Source: CAZMRF01 sp964568735 (lineage in GTDB: Bacteria > Acidobacteriota > Polarisedimenticolia > JACPZX01). From it: a stretch of 64,000 nucleotides of DNA. Shown here piece after piece: positions 23,894-31,978 of this stretch (positions are counted from its first letter, which is position 1; each line of letters begins with the position of its first letter). The DNA lies in assembly GCA_964568735.1 (NCBI GenBank), contig CAZMRF010000016.1, positions 1-64,000 of the forward strand. The letters are read 5' to 3'. A program made the position numbers and the translations under genes. The notes under the pieces were generated by a model that had not been told where the DNA came from, did no database searches, and was given only the letters and a program-made list of their open reading frames with translations.

Positions 23894-24958
23894 ATGCGGC
23901 GCTTTACCCCCTCCACGCTGGCGATTGGGCTCGCGGCTTCCTCGGCCCTCCTGTTCGCCCATTCCGCGGCGCGCGCGGGCGAGGTGGCCGAGCGGGCCCG
24001 GTACCTCATGGGATCGCCCTGCCGGATCGTCGCCTCGCATCCTGAGCCGGGGAGGGCGGCGGTACTCATCGAGAGCGCCTTCTCCGAGATCGACCGGTGG
24101 AACTCCATCCTGAGCGACTGGGACGCCGGCAGCGAGCTCTCCCGGGTGAACGCCTCTGCGGCGCAGGCGCCCGTGGCCTGCTCGGAGGATCTCTTCGCCT
24201 GGCTCGAGCGTACGGTCGCGTTCGTCCGCGAGACGGAGGGGACCTTCGATCCCACAGCCGGGGCGCTCGTCGATCTCTACGCGATCCGCTCCGGCGGTCG
24301 CTGGCCCTCCGACTCGGAGATCGAAGCTGCCCGCGGGCGCGTCGGCTTCTCCCGCGTGGCCCTCGACCCTCGCGGCCGGACGGTCCGCTTCCTCTCCGCG
24401 GGGGTGCGGCTGGATCCGGGCGCCATCGGGAAAGGCACCGCGCTCGACGCTGCGGGCCACGTGCTTCGGGAAGGAGGCGCCGACTGGGCCCTGCTCGACT
24501 TCGGGGGCCAGATTCTCGCCGTCGGGGCGGGCCCGTCCGGCGACGGCTTCCCCGTCGAGCTCCCCCTCTCGGGCCCCGGCCGCGGGCCGGAGGTGATCCG
24601 CCTCAGGGACGCCTCGGCCTCCACGAGCTCCAACTCCGAGCGCGGCGTCGAGGTCGAAGGCCGGCTCCTCGGCCACATCTTCGATCCGCGGACGCTCCTC
24701 CCCGTCGGATCCCGCGGCACGGTGACGGTCGTGGCCCCGACGGCCGAGCGCGCCGACGCGCTCGACACGGCTTTCTTCGTCATGGGAGCCGAGGAGGCCC
24801 TGAAAGCCGCGCTCCGCCTCGGGGTCGAAGCCCGCTTCGTCCCCGGGACGGACGACGAGGACGCGGCAGCTCACGCCACGCCGGGCTTCGCGCGTCTCCT
24901 CGAGCCAGCCTCCCCCGCCCCGCAGCTCGCAGCTCGCTCGGAGCCCCCCACAGACTGA
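23894..24958 (+). CDS. apbE: FAD:protein FMN transferase (ApbE)
   Basis: 354 residues with a signal peptide (about 1-28, ending ARAG). The ApbE signatures are present: LMGSPCRIV at the start of the fold, FDPTAGALVDLY, LDPGAIGKGTALD (about 173), LLDFGGQILAVG, HIFDPRTLLPV (about 261) and ADALDTAFFVMG for the Mg site. ApbE attaches FMN covalently to a Thr/Ser of exported flavoproteins in the periplasm. The likely substrate is the FMN-binding protein three genes on (26699-27319). It is only 2 bp after the DtxR-FeoA gene, so it belongs to the iron operon. It is not a lipoprotein here. Confidence 0.93.
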   Translation: MRRFTPSTLAIGLAASSALLFAHSAARAGEVAERARYLMGSPCRIVASHPEPGRAAVLIESAFSEIDRWNSILSDWDAGSELSRVNASAAQAPVACSEDLFAWLERTVAFVRETEGTFDPTAGALVDLYAIRSGGRWPSDSEIEAARGRVGFSRVALDPRGRTVRFLSAGVRLDPGAIGKGTALDAAGHVLREGGADWALLDFGGQILAVGAGPSGDGFPVELPLSGPGRGPEVIRLRDASASTSSNSERGVEVEGRLLGHIFDPRTLLPVGSRGTVTVVAPTAERADALDTAFFVMGAEEALKAALRLGVEARFVPGTDDEDAAAHATPGFARLLEPASPAPQLAARSEPPTD

Positions 24959-25152
24959 TCCATCACTGAATCCGCGAGACCGCGCCCGCGCACGGGAAGC
25001 CCCTCTCGATGAGGCACCACCTGGACGACCTGCCCGCTACTCAGGAGCTCGACCACATGCGACCGCCCATTGACGATAGAAACGACTCGAACAGGTACCT
25101 GTTCATCCGACCCCCAGGCGAAGGCTCCCCCGGCATCGCCGCGCTCGAGCCG

Positions 25153-26685
25153 ATGAAGCATCCCACCCGCGTCACGATTGACAGCCCGCACGTCGAGTCC
25201 CCGCGACGGCGCGATTCACAGGGAGAGTCTCCGAGGCGGCTCTGGCACGCCGGCCCGATCGTGGTCCTCTCCATCCTGCTTGCATGGGGGATTGCGGCGG
25301 CACCCGCTCACGCCCAGGAGGTGTCCGATGCGGCGCGCGTCCGCGCGCTCGAGGAGCGCGTCGCGGCGCTCGAGGCGCGGATGGGCGAGCTGCTCGACGC
25401 CCTCCGGGCGGCGGAGGGCGGGGACGCGGCCGAGCTGCGCCGCCGGATCGATCTCCTGGCCGCAGAGCTGGAGAAGCTGAGGATGGGCGAGGCCGCCGCC
25501 GACCGGCCCCTCACCTCGGTCCACGGCCTCGGGCCCGCCGCGTCGCGCGTCTACGGCGTGACCCGGGGAGTCTCCATCGGCGGATACGGCGAGGCGCTCT
25601 ACGAGGACTTCTCCGCCCGCAACGACGACGGCGATCCATCGGGGAAGACCGACCGGCTCGATTTCCTCCGGGCGGTCCTCTACTTCGGCTACAAGCTCAG
25701 CGACAGGATCGTCTTCAACTCGGAGCTGGAGTTCGAGCACGGCAGCACGGAGGAGGAGGGCTCGGTCTCGGTGGAGTTCGCCTACCTGGACTTCCTCATG
25801 TCCCCCGCCTTCAACGTCAGGGCGGGGATGGTCCTCGTGCCATCGGGCTTCGTCAACGAGCTTCACGAGCCGCCGATCTACCTCGGCGCCCGCCGCCCCG
25901 AGGTCGATCGCAGGATCATCCCGACGACCTGGCGCGAGAACGGGATCGGGCTCTTCGGCGATGCCGGCCCCTTCAGCTACCGCGGCTACATCCTCGCGGG
26001 CTTCGACAGCGAAGGCTTCGACGCGTCCACCGCGCTGCGCGAGGGACGCCAGGCCGGCTCCGAGTCCGACGCCGAGGATCTCGCCATCGCGGCTCGCGTG
26101 GACTACACCGGGGTGCCGGGGCTCCTGGTCGGTGGCTTCTACTACCAGGGTGGCTCCGACCAGGGACGCGAGACTCCCACGGCGCTCGACCCCAACGGGT
26201 TCGCGACCGCGACGGCCCCCCTCGACGCGACCGTGAGCCTCTACGACTTCCACGCCGAGTACCGCGCCCGCGGTGTGGATCTGCGCGCCGTCTACGCAGC
26301 CGGCTCCGTCGATGACGCCGCCGCCGTCAACGAGGCCAACGGGCTCGACGGTGGCGACTCCGTGGGAGAGGATTTCCGGGGCTGGTACGCCCAGGCCGGA
26401 TACGACCTCCTCTCGCACCGCTCCGAGGCTACGGAGCAGGCGCTGATCCCCTACGTCCGCTTCGAGAGCATGGATACGCAGTCCAGCGTGCCGGGCGACG
26501 CGCCGCTGAACCCCGCTGCCAGCCCCTTCGCCTCGAACCCGGCCAATGACCTGACGGTCCTGACCTATGGAGTGGCCTGGAAGCCGATCTTCAACGTCTC
26601 CATCAAGCTCGACTACTCGGACTTCAAGAACGACGCCGACACCGGCGTCGATCAGCTCTCCCTGGCGCTCGGGTACCTGTTCTGA
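25153..26685 (+). CDS. Porin-like outer-membrane protein
   Basis: About 510 residues from ATG 25153; an upstream ATG at 25009 in the same frame would add a non-signal extension, and the start is not certain. A signal segment (VVLSILLAWGIAAAPAHAQE) is followed by a coiled coil (about 55-105: ARVRALEERVAALEARMGELLDAL). A beta-barrel region with many aromatic/Gly strands ends in the terminal-Phe motif LALGYLF. The coiled coil plus barrel layout is that of phosphate-porin/OprP- or Slp-like proteins. It could admit ferric or ferrous iron chelates through the outer membrane. It lies between apbE and the FMN-binding gene, implying a joint function. The 194-bp gap before it shows no clear promoter. 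Confidence 0.78.
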   Translation: MKHPTRVTIDSPHVESPRRRDSQGESPRRLWHAGPIVVLSILLAWGIAAAPAHAQEVSDAARVRALEERVAALEARMGELLDALRAAEGGDAAELRRRIDLLAAELEKLRMGEAAADRPLTSVHGLGPAASRVYGVTRGVSIGGYGEALYEDFSARNDDGDPSGKTDRLDFLRAVLYFGYKLSDRIVFNSELEFEHGSTEEEGSVSVEFAYLDFLMSPAFNVRAGMVLVPSGFVNELHEPPIYLGARRPEVDRRIIPTTWRENGIGLFGDAGPFSYRGYILAGFDSEGFDASTALREGRQAGSESDAEDLAIAARVDYTGVPGLLVGGFYYQGGSDQGRETPTALDPNGFATATAPLDATVSLYDFHAEYRARGVDLRAVYAAGSVDDAAAVNEANGLDGGDSVGEDFRGWYAQAGYDLLSHRSEATEQALIPYVRFESMDTQSSVPGDAPLNPAASPFASNPANDLTVLTYGVAWKPIFNVSIKLDYSDFKNDADTGVDQLSLALGYLF

Positions 26686-26698
26686 GGGAAATGGCGCC

Positions 26699-27319
26699 AT
26701 GCGAAACCGACCGGCACGCTTGACCATCCTTCTGATCGTGACGGCCCTGAGCTGCTCCGTGGCGATTGAGGCCAAGGTCTTCCTCACGCAGGAGGAGGCC
26801 CTTGCCCTGGCCTTTGGCGAGGCCTCCCGCGCGGAGAGGAAGACGGCCTTCCTGACGGACGAGCAGGTGCAGCGGATCAAGGCGCTCGCGGGAAGCGAGC
26901 CGGCCAGCCGCGTGGTCGTCTACTACTGGGGCGCCTCGCAGGCCGGTGCCCCGATAACGGCTTTCTTCGACACGCACATGGTCCGGACGCTCCCCGAGAC
27001 GGTGATGGTCGTGGTGGGTGGTGACTCCCGGATCGTGCGGGTGGACATCCTCTCCTTCGACGAGCCCGAGGACTACCTCCCGCGCTCGCGCTGGCTCGAG
27101 CAGTTCGAGGGGCGGGTGCTCGATGAGGATCTCTCGACCCGCCGGGCGATCCGGGCCGTGACAGGCGCCACGATGTCCTCGAGAGCCGTCACGGAGACCG
27201 TCAGGCGGGCCCTTGCGCTGCACCAGGTGCTCCGCGAAGAGACCACCGGAGGCGGCTCCGGTGAGAAGCCACCGAGCGAATCGGGGGCATCACACAGGAG
27301 CGGAGGCGATCAGCCGTGA
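26699..27319 (+). CDS. Periplasmic FMN-binding-domain protein (ApbE substrate)
   Basis: 206 residues from ATG 26699, with a signal or anchor helix (about 7-25). The C-terminal FMN_bind domain carries AVTGATMSS (T155-G156-A157-T158), matching the flavinylation core [S/T]GA[T/S]. The Asp usually three residues before the first Thr is Arg here. FMN is expected on Thr158, attached by the ApbE encoded upstream. Related domains occur in NqrC, RnfG and in extracytosolic electron-transfer chains. The Gly/Ser-rich tail of about 25 residues is of unknown use. Its TGA overlaps the GTG of the haem-b-like membrane protein, so electrons probably pass from that protein to this flavin. Confidence 0.85.
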   Translation: MRNRPARLTILLIVTALSCSVAIEAKVFLTQEEALALAFGEASRAERKTAFLTDEQVQRIKALAGSEPASRVVVYYWGASQAGAPITAFFDTHMVRTLPETVMVVVGGDSRIVRVDILSFDEPEDYLPRSRWLEQFEGRVLDEDLSTRRAIRAVTGATMSSRAVTETVRRALALHQVLREETTGGGSGEKPPSESGASHRSGGDQP

Positions 27320-27873
27320 CGCGCCTCGAGAAGATCTTCTTGCACGGCGGGACGCTGGCCACCGGAGTCACGGGCCTCGCCTACGCGGCCTTCAAGCACT
27401 TGATGACGAGCGACGACCCCTTCACCGCCTACAACCACCCGCTCCAGCCCTGGATGCTCACTCTCCACGTCCTGGGTGCGCCGGTTCTCGTCTTCGGCGT
27501 GGGGATCATCTTCAAGGACCACGTCCTGGGGAAGATGAAGAATGGCGCGCCCCCCGCCGCGCGGCGCGGAGGACTCTGGACGCTGGCTCTCGTCGTCCCG
27601 CTAATCCTGACCGGCTACCTCGTCCAGGTGCTCGCTTCGGGAGACTTCCGGAACCTGTCGTCCTGGATCCACCTCGGCCTCGGCATCGCCTTCCTCGTCT
27701 TCTACGGGATCCACCTGGCCGGGGCCATCAAGCTGAAGGCGGAGAAGGAGCGCCGCGGGAAAGCACTCCCACTGCAACGCCCCGGTGATGCCCCCGTCGC
27801 GCTCCGTGGAAGCTCCGCGGCCCTCGTCCGGGGGCGGGCGGCTCTCCGGGCTGGTAGAATCGCGGCACCATGA
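27316..27873 (+). CDS. Small four-helix membrane protein, cytochrome-b-like (DUF4405-like)
   Basis: 185 residues from GTG 27316 (GTGA overlap). Four hydrophobic helices are seen (about 8-30, 45-68, 88-108 and 118-140), with His residues in or near them (FKHLM, YNHPLQ, TLHVLG, WIHLGLG, YGIHLAG). The pairing of His on helices is that of di-haem membrane cytochromes which take electrons from quinol. A basic, disordered tail follows. Together with ApbE and the FMN-binding protein it would form a membrane reductase exporting electrons to the periplasm, presumably to reduce Fe(III) for FeoB. Haem binding is inferred, not shown by a formal motif. Confidence 0.7.
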   Translation: MTRLEKIFLHGGTLATGVTGLAYAAFKHLMTSDDPFTAYNHPLQPWMLTLHVLGAPVLVFGVGIIFKDHVLGKMKNGAPPAARRGGLWTLALVVPLILTGYLVQVLASGDFRNLSSWIHLGLGIAFLVFYGIHLAGAIKLKAEKERRGKALPLQRPGDAPVALRGSSAALVRGRAALRAGRIAAP

Positions 27874-28325
27874 CCACGATCCGGGCGAGCTGGGACACCT
27901 ACTTCATGAACATGGCCCGCCAGGCCTCCACGCGCTCCACCTGCGCCCGCAAGAACGTGGGCGCCGTGATCGTCCGCGAGCGCACGATCCTCTCGACCGG
28001 CTACAACGGCTCGATCCGGGGAATGCCCCACTGCGACGAGGTGGGGCACGAGATGGAGGCGGGCCACTGCGTCGCCACGATCCACGCCGAGGCGAACGCG
28101 ATCATCCAGGCCGCCCGCAACGGGGTGAACATCAGCGGCGCGGAGATGTACACGACGGCCAGCCCCTGCTGGAACTGCTTCAAGCTCATCGCGAACGCCG
28201 GGATCCAGCGGATCTGCTACGGGGAGTTCTATCGCGACGAGCGATCCCTGAAGATTGCCGGGAGGATCGGGATCCAGCTCGTGGACCTCAGCGCGGCCGA
28301 GGAGACGGCGCCCGCGTCGTCCTGA
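27870..28325 (+). CDS. dCMP deaminase-family protein
   Basis: 151 residues with the zinc-dependent deaminase signature: His72-Ala-Glu74 (HAEANAI) and Cys100-x-x-Cys103 (PCWNC). The extended N-terminal part, with GYNGSIRGMPHC and EAGHC, is as in dCMP deaminases (ComEB type), which make dUMP for dTMP synthesis. It is translationally coupled (ATGA) to the membrane cytochrome-like gene although its role is unrelated to iron. Read-through from the feo promoter would make it iron-responsive. It is likely an ordinary housekeeping gene caught at the operon end. Confidence 0.88.
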   Translation: MTTIRASWDTYFMNMARQASTRSTCARKNVGAVIVRERTILSTGYNGSIRGMPHCDEVGHEMEAGHCVATIHAEANAIIQAARNGVNISGAEMYTTASPCWNCFKLIANAGIQRICYGEFYRDERSLKIAGRIGIQLVDLSAAEETAPASS

Positions 28326-28332
28326 TTCAGCC

Positions 28333-29424
28333 TCACTCCGGCGAGGGCTCAGGTGGCGCCGCTTCCGAGGGTTGCGCCTCCCCTTCCTGCGCGTTGCCGG
28401 GCAGGCTGGCGCTGAAGGGACTCAACCTGCCGAAGGGGAACATGTCGGCCATCGCCGAGTGGGCGAGATCCACGAGGGCCGCCTGGGGGAAGGTGGTCGA
28501 TGCTCGCACGACCGTGCCGTCCACCTGCACTTCGAACCCGCTGAGCAGGCGTGAAGCCTCGACGCCCGTCTGCTTGAGGGCCAGCTTTCCCATCGCTCCG
28601 GCGCCTTCGAGGATGTCCCCGATAAGGAGAGCCTCCTCTTCGTTCCGGGCGACGGCATCGGCCGCCACGAGGATCGTCTCACCCGTCGTGACGAAGAAGG
28701 CGATGTCCTCGATCGACTTGAAGGCGGCGAGCTCTTTCCGCTCCTCGGCCATCTTCTGGAGGAAACCCGCGAGCGATCCGGCGAGCTGGCGCCCTCGCGC
28801 AAGCCCCCAGATCGCCGCGTTCCTGTCCACCCGGGAGAGGATCCGCGCCGCGGTCGCGTCGCCCGTGAGCCCCGGCGAGCCTCCCTGGCGCGCCTCCCCC
28901 ATGCTGCGCAGCGTCTCGCCGTCGCCGAAGGCCGCCGTCTGGTCGTCGAGAACGGCCACGCAGAGCCTGCATCGATCCTGGACGATGACCACCTGGAAGA
29001 TGTCGAGCCCGAAGTGCGTCTCGTAGGGGAGCCCGCTGTCCTTCAAGAAGTCGTAGACCTTCTTGCCGTCGAAGGAGCCGCGAACGAGGGCCGAGAGCTG
29101 ATCGATCGCCATGCCCTCCTCGCCCTTGCCCCTTCCCACGAAGGTGAGCCACTCGACGTCTCGCGCGGGATCCAGGCCGGTCGCCGTCGCGAACTGGAAG
29201 AAGTTGAGCCGGTTGAGACCGACCGCGCCCCCCTGTTCCTTCAACTCCCGGTAGAGGTCGGTGGAGGCGAGCGTCTTGAGGTTCATGGCGAGCACGAAGG
29301 CGGTGTCGGGAGGGATGTACTCGGCTCCGGCGGGAAGCCCGGCGGCGATGCCGCAGCCCGGGATGGCGAGAGGGAGGAGCGCGATTGCCGCCATCGCCGC
29401 ACAGAGGGATCGACCAGGAGCCAA
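28333..29424 (-). CDS. Predicted lipoprotein of unknown function (DUF3352-like)
   Basis: About 363 residues. TTG 29424 with GGAGG 5 nt upstream is the favoured start; GTG codons at 29430 and 29454 are alternatives. A signal with the lipobox-like IPGC (LLPLAIPGCG) suggests a lipoprotein. The mature part (AEYIPPDTAFVLAMNLKTL ... WLTFVGRG ... EDIAFFVTTGETILVAADA) resembles secreted proteins of unknown role that begin with a YIP.DT.FV..VN-type sentence, and no catalytic motif is visible. The tail is Glu/Pro/Ala-rich. It converges with the dCMP deaminase gene (7-bp gap) and diverges from the RsbU-type gene. Confidence 0.68.
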   Translation of the reverse strand: MAPGRSLCAAMAAIALLPLAIPGCGIAAGLPAGAEYIPPDTAFVLAMNLKTLASTDLYRELKEQGGAVGLNRLNFFQFATATGLDPARDVEWLTFVGRGKGEEGMAIDQLSALVRGSFDGKKVYDFLKDSGLPYETHFGLDIFQVVIVQDRCRLCVAVLDDQTAAFGDGETLRSMGEARQGGSPGLTGDATAARILSRVDRNAAIWGLARGRQLAGSLAGFLQKMAEERKELAAFKSIEDIAFFVTTGETILVAADAVARNEEEALLIGDILEGAGAMGKLALKQTGVEASRLLSGFEVQVDGTVVRASTTFPQAALVDLAHSAMADMFPFGRLSPFSASLPGNAQEGEAQPSEAAPPEPSPE

Positions 29425-29470
29425 TTTCACCTCCGCTGGAACGGGCGGACCCACGGGAGGGTTCCGGCCG

Positions 29471-29496
29471 GGCGCGCGATGTTAGCATCGCGCGCC
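29471..29496. repeat. Perfect 11-bp hairpin/palindrome in a divergent promoter region
   Basis: GGCGCGCGATG and CATCGCGCGCC flank the 4-nt loop TTAG without mismatch. It lies in the 242-bp gap between the divergent lipoprotein (start 29424) and the RsbU-like gene (29667), about 47 bp upstream of the former's start. It could be an RNA hairpin in the lipoprotein leader or a dimeric operator. Nothing else in the gap is recognised except the promoter at 29568-29596. Confidence 0.55.
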
Positions 29497-29567
29497 GCGA
29501 TCACGGACCTGGCAGCGGCGACCGGCTCACGCATTACAACGCCGTAACCCCTCATGGGGTCTGTACG

Positions 29568-29596
29568 TTGCGACCCTCCAGACCCGGTGCTAAAGT
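29568..29596 (+). promoter_or_regulatory. Candidate promoter of the RsbU-type gene
   Basis: TTGCGA (29568-29573) and TAAAGT (29591-29596) are 17 bp apart, giving a start near 29603 and a leader of about 64 nt before ATG 29667. Confidence 0.45.
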
Positions 29597-29666
29597 CGGC
29601 CCCGAAGAACACTCCGACGCCAGAAACCCCTCACCCGCCGACTCAACCCGGACCCTTACGGACTGA

Positions 29667-30896
29667 ATGACCTCACCGAGCAACCCTACAAGCGCACCCC
29701 CCGCCATCACCGACTTCAAGGCTCTCTACCGGAAGCTGGAGAAGACCCTCGACCGGATCGAGAGAACCGAAGACGTCGCGGGCGTGCTGACCGAGATCCT
29801 CAACTCCCTCGTGCGGGATTTCGAGGAAGACCTGGGCTTCCAGGCGGGACGCCTCTACAGCCGCGGCTCCTCCGCGCTGGTCCTTCGCGCCGTGGCCGGC
29901 AAGGCGGCCCAGCCGCCCGATTCCTACAAGGTCCCGCTGGACTACGCGCCCGTGCAGAGGATCCTCGAGGAGGGGCTCGTCATCATGAAGCGCGGGGATC
30001 CGGGCTTCGACGAGAGCATCGAAGGCCCCATCGGCGTCTCGAAGTTCGCGGCGATCGCCGTCCACGACGCCCGGTACATCCTTTCGTTCACGATCCGCGG
30101 GGCCATCAAGGAAGAGCAGATCCTCTACTCGCTCAGCGCGGTCCGCCACGTCATCAACATCAAGCTCCGGCAGGAGCGGCTGGCGGGCATCATGGAGGAG
30201 GCTCGCCTGATCCAGGAGAGCCTCCTTCCCTCGGGGCCGCCGGGCTTCCCGGGCTACGACGTGCACGGCCTCTCGAGGCCCACGGAGATCGTCGGCGGCG
30301 ACCTCTTCGACTACCTGCCCCTGTCGCCGAAGCTCCTGGGGATCGCCGTCGCCGACGCATCCGGCCACGGGCTCCCGGCGGCGCTGCTCGCGCGCGACGT
30401 CATCACCGGGCTCCGGATGGGGATCGCCGAAGACCTCAAGATCATCAAGACAATCGAGAAGCTCAACCGCGTCATCCACCGCTCCGCGCTCTCTTCGAAG
30501 TTCGCCTCCCTCTTCTACGGCGAGCTGGAGCCCAGCGGGAACCTCCTCTACGTCAACGCGGGGCACACGCCCGCTCTCCTGTTCGACGGGACGTCGTTCC
30601 AGGAGCTGACGCTCGGCGGCCTCGTCCTGGGGCCGAACCCGGGCGCCCAGTACGAGCGCGGCTACGTCCGGCTCGTGACCGGCAACCTGGTCGTGATGTA
30701 TACCGATGGCGTGCCGGAGTGCGAGTCCGCCGCGGGCATGCCCTTCGGCATGCACCGGCTCCGCGACGTCATCCGCGAGCACGCCCGCGCCACGGCGAAG
30801 GAGATCGTCGAGGAGATCTTCAACGCCGCGGACGTGCACCGGGGCAAGGCGCCGCAGGTCGACGACATGACCGTCGTCGTCCTCCGCAAGACCTGA
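29667..30896 (+). CDS. SpoIIE/RsbU-type PP2C serine phosphatase
   Basis: 409 residues, soluble. An N-terminal helix (TDFKALYRKLEKTLDRIERTEDVAGVLTEI in pieces) leads to a GAF-like domain (about 25-165). A signalling helix (LRQERLAGIMEEARLIQESLLP) and the PP2C-SIG phosphatase domain (about 185-405) follow. The metal-binding motifs are visible: IVGGDLFDYL, VADASGHGLPAAL, YVNAGHTPALL, VMYTDGVPE and the terminal DDMTVVVLRK. Such phosphatases dephosphorylate an anti-sigma-factor antagonist in partner-switching systems. No anti-sigma or STAS gene is nearby, so the target is elsewhere. Confidence 0.9.
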   Translation: MTSPSNPTSAPPAITDFKALYRKLEKTLDRIERTEDVAGVLTEILNSLVRDFEEDLGFQAGRLYSRGSSALVLRAVAGKAAQPPDSYKVPLDYAPVQRILEEGLVIMKRGDPGFDESIEGPIGVSKFAAIAVHDARYILSFTIRGAIKEEQILYSLSAVRHVINIKLRQERLAGIMEEARLIQESLLPSGPPGFPGYDVHGLSRPTEIVGGDLFDYLPLSPKLLGIAVADASGHGLPAALLARDVITGLRMGIAEDLKIIKTIEKLNRVIHRSALSSKFASLFYGELEPSGNLLYVNAGHTPALLFDGTSFQELTLGGLVLGPNPGAQYERGYVRLVTGNLVVMYTDGVPECESAAGMPFGMHRLRDVIREHARATAKEIVEEIFNAADVHRGKAPQVDDMTVVVLRKT

Positions 30897-30913
30897 CAGG
30901 CCTGGAATACCGC

Positions 30914-30941
30914 TTGACGGAGCGGGCGCTCCCGGTACATT
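30914..30941 (+). promoter_or_regulatory. Promoter of the coiled-coil gene
   Basis: TTGACG (30914-30919) and TACATT (30936-30941) with a 16-bp spacer that itself contains the inverted repeat GAGCG-GGCG-CTC. The start would be near 30948, about 100 nt before ATG 31047. Confidence 0.6.
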
Positions 30942-31046
30942 TAGCCGAACCCGATCGCTCCCCCTGCCGCGAACGGACGACACCGACAATCCCGACGGAG
31001 CCGACAGGCTGATCATCAATTCGGGAAGGTACGACCTGGGGGGGTC

Positions 31047-31619
31047 ATGGAGATTCGGGAGCGAATCGAGTCCTGCCTGAACGATCTCGATGCACGCAGG
31101 CGCCGGATGGCCGAGTTCGAGTCGAGGGTGCGGGCGTTGATGGAGACTCTCAAGACCGACGCCGGCTCGCCATCCACGGTGCGCGAGATCCTCGAGGTCC
31201 TCGCGAGCGCGCTCGAGAACTACAACGAGATCGACGGGAGCTGCCGGGCCATGATCTCCGCCCTCACCGAGATCGGCCTCAACCAGGAGCGGATCGAGGA
31301 CGGCCGCAGGAAGATCATCGGCGGCGTCGAGAAGATCCTCGGCCACCTCTCGCAGATGGAAACTCTCGCGAATCAATCCATGGTCGAGACGAAGGCCGCC
31401 GCGGCCCCCGCGGAGGGCTCCCGTCCGAAGAAGATCCTCCTCATACGCCTGCGCCCGCAGGCCGGCGAGGCTGAAGGCGGCGAGGCGGTCTCGCCGTCCT
31501 CGAAGGCCGCATCTCGCGAGGTGGAGATCTCCTCGCGACCCGACTCGTCACGAGGGGAACGGGACCCCGTCGAGGACCTGCTCAACGCCGACGACGATCA
31601 GGACGCCACGATTCACTGA
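31047..31619 (+). CDS. Coiled-coil protein of unknown function
   Basis: 190 residues. The first 110 are predicted all-helical with heptad-like spacing (RERIESCLNDLDARRRRMAEF, EILEVLASALENYNEID in pieces). The C-terminal 75 residues are Ala/Glu/Ser-rich and acidic, hence disordered (ending DDDQDATIH). No signal peptide or membrane helix is present. I do not recognise a family. It has its own promoter and sits between a PP2C phosphatase and an HTH regulator, so a signalling accessory role is possible but unproven. Confidence 0.6.
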   Translation: MEIRERIESCLNDLDARRRRMAEFESRVRALMETLKTDAGSPSTVREILEVLASALENYNEIDGSCRAMISALTEIGLNQERIEDGRRKIIGGVEKILGHLSQMETLANQSMVETKAAAAPAEGSRPKKILLIRLRPQAGEAEGGEAVSPSSKAASREVEISSRPDSSRGERDPVEDLLNADDDQDATIH

Positions 31620-31630
31620 GCCTCAGTCGT

Positions 31631-31725
31631 TGGGACATTCCGGGACATCCTGAGTGTCCGGTGTCAGGGATCCGACGCTTTCGCCGAGGACATCTCGGGA
31701 CTATCCGGGACATCCCGGTCATCTA
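31631..31725. repeat. Helically phased (C)GGGACATCC decamer repeats
   Basis: Consecutive 10-bp units TGGGACATTC (31631) and CGGGACATCC (31641) are followed, after 35 bp, by GAGGACATCT (31686), CGGGACTATC (31696) and CGGGACATCC (31706). Inverted GTGTCC-like elements lie between them (31654-31659). The exact 10-bp spacing puts successive units on the same DNA face. This suggests a cooperative protein-binding array controlling the HTH/receiver-PilZ gene pair. Confidence 0.55.
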
Positions 31726-31875
31726 TTCTCTGCGGCCCAGCCTATCGGCCATTTATCGCCGCGGAAACGCCATCGGCTTGACGATCGATGTGACATTCTG
31801 GCCCACACGCCTTCCGGCGACTCCTTCGTCGATTATCTCCACAGCGCCAACGTGTGAGTCCGCAGCACATTGCGA

Positions 31876-31897
31876 CGTGCCACCGCGCGGTGGCACG
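31876..31897. promoter_or_regulatory. 22-bp perfect palindrome, likely operator
   Basis: The half-site CGTGCCACCGC is followed by its exact complement GCGGTGGCACG with no spacer. It lies 81 bp upstream of the winged-helix regulator at 31979, a common place for an autoregulatory operator. An RNA hairpin role is less likely because there is no loop. Confidence 0.55.
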
Positions 31898-31978
31898 AAT
31901 CTCGCTCCTATATGAGCAGACTCGCACGAACGCGAGTTCCCGGGAAGGACATTCGGCCCCGGCACGGAGGCTACGAAA

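Larger units (their letters stand above)
31620..31978. other. 359-bp gap with regulatory-looking DNA only
   Basis: No coding frame with a ribosome site is seen. It contains a cluster of decamer repeats (31631-31725) and a 22-bp perfect palindrome (31876-31897), both listed separately. A TATTCT box at 31724-31729 could be a -10, but no matching -35 was found. The next gene starts at 31979. Confidence 0.6.
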
